Shown here: in pieces, positions 6,662 to 13,214 of the stretch
Position numbering within the stretch: position 1 is the stretch's first letter
Layout: the number at the start of each line of letters is the position of its first letter
From: an uncultured bacterium
GTDB lineage: Bacteria; Bacillota; Clostridia; Lachnospirales; Lachnospiraceae
Direction of reading: 5' to 3'
Length of the DNA: 14,648 bases
Assembly: GCA_905215405.1 (NCBI GenBank)
Contig: CAJMQE010000093.1
Span: forward strand, 1-14,648
Made by a program: the position numbers and the translations under genes
The notes under the pieces: model-generated
What the model was told of the DNA's origin: nothing
What the model saw: the letters and a program-made list of their open reading frames with translations, nothing else
Databases searched by the model: none

Positions 6662-8116
6662 ATGAGCAACCAAACACAAGGTTCAGCAAGAAATAGAATA
6701 GAAGCTATTCTTGATGATAACAGTTTTGTTGAGATCGGTAGCTTAATTAAAGCAAGAAATACAGATTTTAACTTACAGCAAAAAGACACTCCGGCAGACG
6801 GAGTAATCACCGGTTACGGAGTAATTGATGGAAATCTTGTGTATGTATATAGCCAGGATACAGCCGTTTTAAATGGATCAATTGGTGAAATGCATGCAAA
6901 GAAAATTGCAAATCTTTATGATTATGCATTAAAGATGGGGGCACCTGTTATTGGCCTCATCGATTGTGCAGGTATGAGACTGCAGGAAGCAACAGATGCG
7001 CTGAATGGTTTTGGGGAGATTTATATGAAACAAACATTAGCATCAGGCGTTATTCCTCAGATCACAGCAATTTATGGAAACTGTGGTGGTGGACTTGCTT
7101 TATTCCCATCTCTTACAGATTTTACATTTATGGAAAGCAAAAATGCCAGATTATTTGTAAATAGTCCTAATGCACTTGATGGAAATAATGATACAAAACT
7201 GGATACAGCAGCTGCTGATTTCCAGAGCAAAGAAGCTGGTCTTGTAGATTTTACAGGCAGTGAAGAAGAAATAGCTGAAGGCATCAGAAACCTTGTTTCC
7301 ATGTTACCAGCTAATAATGAAGACGATATGTCTTATGAAGAATGTACAGACGATTTAAACAGAGTATGTGCTGATCTTGTTAATGAAGCAGCAGATACAG
7401 CTATGGTACTTACTGATATCGCTGACAACAATTTATTTGTTGAAGTGAAGTCAGAATTTGCAAAGTCTATGGTTACTGGATTTATCAAACTCAACGGAAC
7501 AACAGTTGGTGCTGTTGCAAACAGAAGTGTTGTATTTGATGAAGAAGGTAAAGAAGCAGAAAAATTCGATGCAGTAATTACAGCAGAAGGTGCTGAAAAA
7601 GCAGCTGAATTTATTCAGTTCTGTGATGCATTTGAAATTCCTGTTCTTTCACTTACTAATGTAACAGGCTTTGAAGCAACTGTTGAATCTGAAAAGAATA
7701 TATCAAAAGCAACAGCTAAATTAACATATGCATTTGCAAATGCAACAGTTCCTAAGGTTAACGTAGTCATTGGCGATGCTTTCGGCAGTGCTTATGTAAC
7801 TATGAACAGTAAAGCAATTGGTGCAGACATGGTATACGCTTGGCCAGAAGCAAGAATCGGTATGATGGATTCTACAATGGCAGCAAAAATTATGTATGCA
7901 GATGAAGTAAGTAAGGCAGATGATGCCAACGCACTTATTTCTGAAAAAGCATCAGAATATGATAAACTTCAGTCAAATGTTGCAACAGCCGCCGCAAGAG
8001 GTTATGTTGATGCTATTATTGAAGCTGAAGATACAAGAAAATATGTAACAGCAGCGTTTGAGATGCTTTTTACAAAGAGAGAGGATCGTCCAGCCAAGAA
8101 ACATGGAACGGTCTGA
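6662..8116 (+). CDS. Acyl-CoA-type carboxyltransferase subunit (MmdA/PccB/transcarboxylase 12S-like) of a biotin-dependent Na+-pumping decarboxylase
   Basis: A 484-residue crotonase-fold carboxyltransferase with tandem halves. In this family it moves a carboxyl group between an acyl-CoA and biotin, for example (methyl)malonyl-CoA or glutaconyl-CoA; which one is not shown by the sequence. The N-half has the acyl-CoA segment GLIDCAGMRLQEATDALNGF (98-117) and the oxyanion-hole glycines NCGGGLALFPSLTDFTFM (140-157). The C-half has GDAFGSAYVTMNSKAIGADM (371-390) and VYAWPEARIGMM (391-402), followed by RGYVDAII (446-453). Several normally invariant places differ: SGGAR is replaced by DCAGMR, and the VDVPGF loop reads TNVTGF (332-337) without the usual Gln-Glu after it. 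The length is slightly short of MmdA (about 510). It is the first gene of a five-gene operon and is followed after 18 bp by the OadG gene. Confidence 0.82.
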   Translation: MSNQTQGSARNRIEAILDDNSFVEIGSLIKARNTDFNLQQKDTPADGVITGYGVIDGNLVYVYSQDTAVLNGSIGEMHAKKIANLYDYALKMGAPVIGLIDCAGMRLQEATDALNGFGEIYMKQTLASGVIPQITAIYGNCGGGLALFPSLTDFTFMESKNARLFVNSPNALDGNNDTKLDTAAADFQSKEAGLVDFTGSEEEIAEGIRNLVSMLPANNEDDMSYEECTDDLNRVCADLVNEAADTAMVLTDIADNNLFVEVKSEFAKSMVTGFIKLNGTTVGAVANRSVVFDEEGKEAEKFDAVITAEGAEKAAEFIQFCDAFEIPVLSLTNVTGFEATVESEKNISKATAKLTYAFANATVPKVNVVIGDAFGSAYVTMNSKAIGADMVYAWPEARIGMMDSTMAAKIMYADEVSKADDANALISEKASEYDKLQSNVATAAARGYVDAIIEAEDTRKYVTAAFEMLFTKREDRPAKKHGTV

Positions 8117-8134
8117 TATGAGGTGACGCGTAAT

Positions 8135-8911
8135 ATGAAGAAGAGTAGATTAAAAGGATTCTTGTTATTGTTATGTATGTTAGCCTGTGTCTTTGCTCTG
8201 ACTGCATGTGGCAGCACAAGCACGACAACAAAGAAGAGCGAAAAAGCCCTTGAATATAGTCAGGATAATATAGAAAACTTTGTTTCAAAATATCTTACTG
8301 CATTAAGTGGATATTCTGATGACGATCTCGAAACAGAATATGAAAATGCAAGTGAAGGCTATGATACTATTATTCAGAGCTGGATGACGAATAAGGAACA
8401 CCTTGGTACATTTGTTGAAATTACGAATTATGATTTCAGCGCTACATCTAAGGCAGTAACAGTTACAGCTGATGCTACTTATTCAGACAGAACTTGCGAA
8501 TTTAGAATGACAATCGACAAAGACAGTGCAATCACTAGTGCATCTTTTACACCTAATTATTCATTAGCTGAAAAGATGGAAAAAGCTGGATTAAATACTG
8601 TAATTGGTATGGGTACTGTATTCGTTGTATTGATTTTCATTTCATTCCTGATTTCACTGTTCAAATATATCAACAAATTCGAACAGGCTATGAAAGACAA
8701 AAAGGCCGCTGCAAATTCTCCAACAGATGTTGTTGACAATACAGTAGCACAGATTATTCAAAAAGAAGAAAACGAAATTGATGAAACTGACGATCTTGAA
8801 CTTGTTGCTGTTATTACAGCTGCGATCGCTGCTTCAGAAGGTACATCAGCAGATGGACTTGTTGTTCGTTCTATTAAAAGAGTTAATAAAAGTAAATGGC
8901 AGAGAGCGTAA
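8135..8911 (+). CDS. Lipoprotein-like OadG-family (gamma/delta) subunit of the decarboxylase
   Basis: A 258-residue protein of unusual build. It begins with a lipoprotein signal: basic MKKSRLKG, a hydrophobic core, and the lipobox LTAC with Cys25. An extracytoplasmic domain (about 40-150) follows, then a transmembrane helix (about 153-178, NTVIGMGTVFVVLIFISFLI) and a cytoplasmic tail. The tail ends DDLELVAVITAAIAASEG (219-236) and VVRSIKRVNKSKWQRA (243-258), the signature of OadG/MmdD small subunits that hold the carboxyltransferase and carrier to the OadB pump. Normal OadG is only about 80-120 residues, so the outer domain is an addition. GTG at 8123 opens the frame, but AGGTGA (8121-8126) is better read as the ribosome site for the ATG at 8135. 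This start also gives a proper signal peptide. Confidence 0.75.
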   Translation: MKKSRLKGFLLLLCMLACVFALTACGSTSTTTKKSEKALEYSQDNIENFVSKYLTALSGYSDDDLETEYENASEGYDTIIQSWMTNKEHLGTFVEITNYDFSATSKAVTVTADATYSDRTCEFRMTIDKDSAITSASFTPNYSLAEKMEKAGLNTVIGMGTVFVVLIFISFLISLFKYINKFEQAMKDKKAAANSPTDVVDNTVAQIIQKEENEIDETDDLELVAVITAAIAASEGTSADGLVVRSIKRVNKSKWQRA

Positions 8912-8944
8912 TTGCCATAGAACATTGATTGGAGGATTTTCACA

Positions 8945-9307
8945 ATGAAAAATTATACAATAACTGTTAACGGAAACGTTTATGATGTAACAGTAGAAGA
9001 AGGCGCAGCAGGAACAGCTACAGCAATACCTGCAGCTCCAGTTAAAAAAGCGGCTCCAAAGGCAGCAGCTCCAAAAGCAGCTGGCACTCAGGGAGCAGTA
9101 AAAGTTAATGCACCTATGCCAGGAAAGATTTTAAAAACACCTGCAACAGCTGGACAGGCTGTAAAGAAAGGTGACGTTATCGTAATCCTTGAAGCTATGA
9201 AGATGGAAAATGAAATCGTTGCTCCACAGGATGGAACAGTAGCAAGTGTTAACGTATCAGTTGGTGATTCAGTTGAAGCTGGAGCAGTATTAGCAACACT
9301 TAACTAA
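8945..9307 (+). CDS. Biotin carboxyl carrier protein of the decarboxylase (transcarboxylase 1.3S/MmdC-like)
   Basis: This 120-residue carrier shuttles carboxyl groups on covalently bound biotin between the carboxyltransferase subunits and the OadB pump. The biotinylation site is K86 in EAMKM (83-87), 34 residues from the C-terminus, the usual distance. The lipoyl/biotinyl fold starts around VNAPMPGKI (54-62). Residues 27-48 form the Ala/Pro/Lys-rich flexible linker typical of these carriers. The first 20 residues (MKNYTITVNGNVYDVTVEEG) match the usual beta-strand start. TGGAGG at 8930-8935 fits the ATG at 8945. The carrier being a separate gene matches the missing biotin domain in the oadA product. 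Confidence 0.92.
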   Translation: MKNYTITVNGNVYDVTVEEGAAGTATAIPAAPVKKAAPKAAAPKAAGTQGAVKVNAPMPGKILKTPATAGQAVKKGDVIVILEAMKMENEIVAPQDGTVASVNVSVGDSVEAGAVLATLN

Positions 9308-9322
9308 CTCATACTATATGAG
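9308..9322 (+). other. Small hairpin right after the biotin carrier stop codon
   Basis: CTCATA and TATGAG (9308-9313, 9317-9322) form a perfect 6-bp stem with a 3-nt loop directly after the stop codon. No T-run follows, so it is not a terminator. It might protect or mark the mRNA 3' end of the carrier cistron. Confidence 0.35.
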
Positions 9323-9345
9323 AATCATAAACTGGAGGTCAAATC

Positions 9346-10497
9346 ATGAGCTATATTTTAGAAACATTAGAAAATCTTGTGCATCAGACAGCCTTCTTTA
9401 ACTTAACATGGGGCAACTACCTGATGGTAGTAATCGCGCTGATTTTCTTGTATTTAGCTATTAAAAAAGGTTATGAACCTCTTCTGCTTGTACCAATTTC
9501 GTTTGGTATGCTTCTGGTTAATCTTTATCCAGACATTATGTTGTCTATTGAAGATTCCAGTAACGGCGTAGGTGGTTTATTACATTATTTCTATTTGTTG
9601 GATGAATGGAGTATTCTTCCTTCACTTATTTTCCTTGGTGTTGGTGCCATGACAGACTTTGGCCCGTTGATCGCCAATCCTAAGAGTTTTCTGCTTGGTG
9701 CCGCAGCACAGTTCGGTATCTTCGCAGCTTATATCCTTGCAATCCTGATGGGATTCAATGATAAGGCAGCAGCAGCAATTTCAATCATCGGTGGTGCTGA
9801 TGGTCCTACATCAATTTTCCTTGCCGGTAAACTTGGTCAGACTCAATATATGGGACCTATTGCAGTAGCAGCATATTCATATATGTCACTGGTTCCAATT
9901 ATTCAGCCACCTATTATGAAATTACTTACAACGAAAGAAGAACGTGCAATTAAGATGGAACAGTTAAGACCAGTTTCTAAACTTGAAAAGATTCTGTTCC
10001 CTGTTATCGTTACAATCGTAGTAGTTCTTATTCTTCCTACAACTGCACCACTTGTTGGTATGCTTATGTTAGGTAATTTATTTAAAGAATCAGGTGTTGT
10101 TAAACAGCTTACAGAAACAGCATCTAATGCTTTAATGTACATCGTAGTTATTGTTCTTGGTACTTCAGTTGGTGCTACAACGAGTGCTTCTGCATTCTTA
10201 AATGTAGCTACACTTAAAATCGTTGCTTTAGGTCTGATTGCTTTCGCATTCGGTACTGCAGCAGGTGTATTATTTGGTAAACTGATGTGCAAAGTTACAC
10301 ATGGTAAAGTTAATCCATTAATTGGTTCTGCAGGTGTATCTGCTGTACCAATGGCTGCCAGAGTTTCACAGAAGGTTGGATCTGAAGCTGATCCTACGAA
10401 CTTCCTTCTTATGCATGCTATGGGTCCTAACGTAGCCGGTGTTATTGGTACAGCAGTTGTTGCTGGTACATTTATGGCTATGTTCGGAATTATCTAA
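9346..10497 (+). CDS. oadB: Sodium-translocating decarboxylase beta subunit (OadB/MmdB/GcdB)
   Basis: A 383-residue integral membrane protein that decarboxylates carboxybiotin and exports Na+ across the cytoplasmic membrane. Family marks include GVGAMTDFGPLIANP (98-112), LLGAAAQFGIF (116-126), and IIGGADGPTSIFLAG (147-161), where D152 matches the essential Asp203 of Klebsiella OadB. AYSYM (176-180) holds the region of the key Tyr, followed by PIIQPPIMKLLTTKEER (184-200). NPLIGSAGVSAVPMAARVSQ (323-342) has N323, S332 and R339 at exactly the spacing of Asn373, Ser382 and Arg389. GTSVGATTSASAFLN (272-286) corresponds to the second re-entrant segment. All residues I know to be needed are present, so the pump is expected to work. 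Length fits the short form (375-385) of MmdB/GcdB. The start is set by TGGAGG at 9332-9337. Confidence 0.92.
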   Translation: MSYILETLENLVHQTAFFNLTWGNYLMVVIALIFLYLAIKKGYEPLLLVPISFGMLLVNLYPDIMLSIEDSSNGVGGLLHYFYLLDEWSILPSLIFLGVGAMTDFGPLIANPKSFLLGAAAQFGIFAAYILAILMGFNDKAAAAISIIGGADGPTSIFLAGKLGQTQYMGPIAVAAYSYMSLVPIIQPPIMKLLTTKEERAIKMEQLRPVSKLEKILFPVIVTIVVVLILPTTAPLVGMLMLGNLFKESGVVKQLTETASNALMYIVVIVLGTSVGATTSASAFLNVATLKIVALGLIAFAFGTAAGVLFGKLMCKVTHGKVNPLIGSAGVSAVPMAARVSQKVGSEADPTNFLLMHAMGPNVAGVIGTAVVAGTFMAMFGII

Positions 10498-10539
10498 TCG
10501 ATTTAATTGAAATGAAATATAGAAACAGGAGGAATTAAT

Positions 10540-11952
10540 ATGTCAGAACAGGTTAAAAAACCTTTAAAAATTACTGAGACAGTTCTTCGTGATGCACACC
10601 AGTCACTTATTGCTACAAGAATGACAACAGAACAGATGCTTCCAATCGTTGAGAAGATGGATAAAGTTGGTTATCATTCAGTAGAATGCTGGGGCGGTGC
10701 TACATTCGATGCTTCACTCAGATTCTTAAAAGAAGATCCATGGGAAAGACTTCGTAAGTTAAGAGATGGATTTAAAAATACAAAATTACAGATGTTATTC
10801 AGAGGACAGAATATCTTAGGTTACAATCATTATGCAGATGATGTTGTAGAATATTTTGTTCAGAAATCAATTGCAAATGGTATTGATATCATTCGTATCT
10901 TTGATTGCTTTAATGACCTTCGTAACCTCGAAACAGCTGTTAAGGCTGCTAAGAAAGAAAAAGGACATGCACAGATCGCACTTTCTTATACATTAGGTGA
11001 TGCATATACACTTGATTACTGGAAAGAAACTGCAAAGAAGATCGAAGATATGGGCGCAGATTCTATCTGTATTAAAGATATGGCAGGTCTTTTACTTCCT
11101 TACAAGGCTACAGAACTTGTACAGGCATTAAGAGAAGGTGCTTCAATTCCAATTCAGATGCATACACATTATACATCAGGTGTTGCATCAATGACTTATC
11201 TGAAAGCTGTTGAAGCTGGTGCAGATGTCATCGATACAGCAATGTCTCCATTCTCAATGGGTACAAGCCAGCCAGCTACAGAAGTTATGGTAGAGACTTT
11301 CAAGGGTACTCCTTATGATACAGGTCTTGATCAGAATCTTCTTGCTGAAATCGCTGAATACTTCAGACCAATGAGAGAAGAAGCATTAAAGAGCGGTCTT
11401 ATGAATACTAAAGTACTTGGTGTTAATATTAAGACTTTATTATATCAGGTACCAGGTGGTATGTTATCAAACCTTGTATCACAGTTAAAAGATGCTCATG
11501 CTGAAGATAAATATCAGCAGGTACTTGAAGAAATTCCTAGAGTTCGTAAGGACTTTGGTGAACCACCTCTTGTTACACCATCATCACAGATCGTTGGTAC
11601 ACAGGCTGTATTAAATGTACTGCAGGGTGAAAGATACAAGATGATCACAAAAGAATCCAAGAAAGTACTTTCTGGTGAATTTGGTCAGACTGTTAAACCT
11701 TTCAATGCAGAAATTCAGAAGAAGGCTATTGGTGATACAAAACCTATTACATGTCGTCCAGCAGACAAGATTGCTCCACAGCTTGATCAGTTCAAGAAGG
11801 ATGCAGCTCAGTATGTTCAGCAGGATGAAGATGTATTATCTTATGCATTATTCCCAGCTGTAGCAACTGAATTCTTTAAATACAGAGAAGCTCAGCAGAA
11901 AAAGGTAGATGCTAAAGTAGCAGATACAGAAAGCAAATCATATCCAGTATAA
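10540..11952 (+). CDS. oadA: Oxaloacetate decarboxylase/pyruvate carboxyltransferase alpha subunit without biotin domain (transcarboxylase 5S-like)
   Basis: A 470-residue TIM-barrel carboxyltransferase that moves a carboxyl group between oxaloacetate (giving pyruvate) and biotin in the cytoplasm. The opening TETVLRDAHQSLIATRM (12-28) is the family signature. Metal ligands fit the known set: D18, K179 in CIKDMAG (the lysine expected to be carbamylated), and H208/H210 in QMHTHYTSG. The segment VIDTAMSPFSMGTSQPATE and the pyruvate-carboxylase-type C-terminal helical region (about 300-450) are present. The C-terminal biotin domain found in classical OadA (about 590 residues) is missing. The end is a polar tail (QQKKVDAKVADTESKSYPV), and the biotin sits on the separate carrier at 8945-9307. 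It could also be read as pyruvate carboxylase subunit B, but no biotin carboxylase gene is adjacent. An AGGAGG site (10525-10530) precedes the ATG. Isoleucine is almost always ATT or ATC, suggesting high expression. Confidence 0.9.
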   Translation: MSEQVKKPLKITETVLRDAHQSLIATRMTTEQMLPIVEKMDKVGYHSVECWGGATFDASLRFLKEDPWERLRKLRDGFKNTKLQMLFRGQNILGYNHYADDVVEYFVQKSIANGIDIIRIFDCFNDLRNLETAVKAAKKEKGHAQIALSYTLGDAYTLDYWKETAKKIEDMGADSICIKDMAGLLLPYKATELVQALREGASIPIQMHTHYTSGVASMTYLKAVEAGADVIDTAMSPFSMGTSQPATEVMVETFKGTPYDTGLDQNLLAEIAEYFRPMREEALKSGLMNTKVLGVNIKTLLYQVPGGMLSNLVSQLKDAHAEDKYQQVLEEIPRVRKDFGEPPLVTPSSQIVGTQAVLNVLQGERYKMITKESKKVLSGEFGQTVKPFNAEIQKKAIGDTKPITCRPADKIAPQLDQFKKDAAQYVQQDEDVLSYALFPAVATEFFKYREAQQKKVDAKVADTESKSYPV

Positions 11953-11989
11953 GCATTTGAAAGTGATTATATAGGTGATAGAATAGAAG

Positions 11990-12038
11990 ACAGTCAGTTC
12001 GCATTGTATGTGGGCTGGCTGTTCTTTTGTTATTTTAA
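11990..12038 (+). terminator. Terminator of the decarboxylase operon
   Basis: ACAGTCAG (11990-11997) pairs with CTGGCTGT (12015-12022) with one G-U. Inside, TTCGCAT and ATGTGGG extend the stem over seven mostly wobble pairs to a TGT loop. TTCTTTTGTTATTTT follows. It lies 38 bp after the oadA stop. Confidence 0.8.
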
Positions 12039-12298
12039 TACTCATATACCATAATCTTTTGAAATAATCCTAAGGCGATATCTAAATGAAATAGAGTTTT
12101 AATTATAGTTGGTATATATCTAATTAAAATAAAATGTTTTTGTCTAATTGATGGTTAGCAAGGATTTTGTGAAATATTGATGAATTTACTGTGAAAACCA
12201 TTGTAATAATGGAAATAAGTGGGAAATAGGACTAGAGCAAAGGTCGTTAAGACCTATCTGTTTTATTTATAACATTTATTTTGCAAAGGAGAATTTAT
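12039..12298. other. Intergenic region with two short dyads upstream of the Ser/Thr-rich protein gene
   Basis: No ORF worth keeping. CCATT-GTAAT-AATGG (12198-12212) and AGGTC-GTTAA-GACCT (12241-12255) are perfect 5-bp inverted repeats, the second followed by ATCTGTTTTATTT. The second is about 45 bp before the start codon and could be an attenuator-like hairpin or an operator. TAATAAT (12204-12210) could be a -10, but I find no -35 at proper spacing. The promoter is therefore unresolved. Confidence 0.4.
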
Positions 12299-13000
12299 AT
12301 GATATCTATTAGTGCAAGTAGTTTAAGCCTCAATAATCAAATAAAATCGGCTTATCAGACAAATGTAAGTAGTGACTCAGAGAATAGTAGTAAAGCTGCA
12401 AAAAATAATGATGTATCAAAATCAAGATCAATGCAGACATCAGCGTCCTCAATGAAATTAAATCTGAATTCGGGAAACGCATCTTCTAATATTTCTACGT
12501 CTAAACAAGGAGATACACTTGAAATCAGTGCAGAAGGTGCTAGTGCACAGGCGCTTGGTACAGTTAGACGACTTCCATCTTCATCAGATGAATCAACAGA
12601 TTCAAAAGAAAATACGGACATTTCTGACCAGTCTGCGGAAAGTTCGGGTACAGTGGCATCAGGATCTGGTGTGTCTACAGCTGCGATGACAGGAACTTCC
12701 TCTGCAACTGCGATAGCGGGAGCTTCCTCAACAGCTACGCCATCAATGGCAGCTACGTCAGCAACGACAGCAACGGGGTCGACCTCATCCAATTCTAGTA
12801 CTTCGACATCAGATCTTTCGACCTATACATTGCAGGAATTAAAAGATATGGTGAATAATGGAGAAATTACTCGAGCAAAGTATGAAGAAGAAATTCAAAA
12901 GAGAAATCAGAGTAATAATCAGAATACAGATGCCAATGCTGTAAATACATCCCAGGCTACTGAACAGACATTAGAAACAGTGATGACAGAGCAGAATTAA
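12299..13000 (+). CDS. Ser/Thr/Ala-rich low-complexity protein with SHOCT-like C-terminal segment, function unknown
   Basis: A 233-residue protein that I do not recognise. It begins MISISASSLSLNNQIKSAYQ, without a signal peptide. A polar Ser/Asn/Lys-rich part follows, then the short motif KQGDTLEISAEGASAQALG, and a strongly Ser/Thr/Ala-rich stretch (about 105-172). Near the end YTLQELKDMVNNGEITRAKY (176-195), followed by EEEIQKR, resembles SHOCT-type segments (LxxLKxLxxxGxITxxEYexxK), which often sit at protein ends and aid oligomer contacts. The tail is Asn/Gln/Thr-rich. A TTG at 12281 keeps the frame open upstream, but AAGGAG (12286-12291) 7 nt before the ATG at 12299 decides the start. The gene is monocistronic: it has a terminator on each side. 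Confidence 0.72.
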   Translation: MISISASSLSLNNQIKSAYQTNVSSDSENSSKAAKNNDVSKSRSMQTSASSMKLNLNSGNASSNISTSKQGDTLEISAEGASAQALGTVRRLPSSSDESTDSKENTDISDQSAESSGTVASGSGVSTAAMTGTSSATAIAGASSTATPSMAATSATTATGSTSSNSSTSTSDLSTYTLQELKDMVNNGEITRAKYEEEIQKRNQSNNQNTDANAVNTSQATEQTLETVMTEQN

Positions 13001-13039
13001 ATGGCAAATTTAAACTAATTATGTAAGACAAAGTACATA

Positions 13040-13175
13040 AAAAACCGACTTCACAAATATTAGCAAGCTGCGGTGGATGTATCTCTATTGGATCATACCA
13101 ATCAAAGATACATATCATGAATCACATCATGAAGCACATTTGCATCTAACTTTTGAAAGTCGGTTTTTGTTATTT
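13040..13175. terminator. Bidirectional terminator with a 105-nt structured insert
   Basis: AAAAACCGACTT (13040-13051) and AAGTCGGTTTTT (13157-13168) are a perfect 12-bp stem with T-runs outward on both strands, placed between convergent genes. Its interior is about 105 nt, far more than a normal terminator loop, and holds further structure. ATGTATCT (13077-13084) pairs with AGATACAT (13106-13113), capped by ATTGG (13087-13091) and CCAAT (13098-13102). Two adjacent 12-mers follow, ATCATGAATCAC and ATCATGAAGCAC (13114-13137), whose TCATGA parts can pair with each other. GCAA (13063-13066) can pair with TTGC (13140-13143). It could be a multibranched terminator, a small RNA, or a terminator that has received a palindromic insert. 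Confidence 0.65.
13106..13137 (+). repeat. Tandem 12-mer repeat inside the structured terminator
   Basis: ATCATGAATCAC (13114-13125) and ATCATGAAGCAC (13126-13137) abut and differ at one base. Each contains the palindrome TCATGA. They follow the 3' arm (13106-13113) of the inner hairpin. Confidence 0.6.
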
Positions 13176-13214
13176 TTATATTATTTTTTCTCTCCATATT
13201 ATTTGTTACTTTAT

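Noticed and set aside
6662..11952. Reading the operon as an acetyl-CoA or pyruvate carboxylase
   Set aside because: No biotin carboxylase is present, and OadB with its Na+-site residues marks a decarboxylase pump.
12281..12298. TTG start adding six residues to the Ser/Thr-rich protein
   Set aside because: The added codons contain the AAGGAG ribosome site of the ATG at 12299.
12355..12792. Minus-strand frame of 145 codons opposite the Ser/Thr/Ala-rich stretch
   Set aside because: Its Asp/Val/Ala repeats are the mirror of the low-complexity plus-strand codons, and no ribosome site is present.
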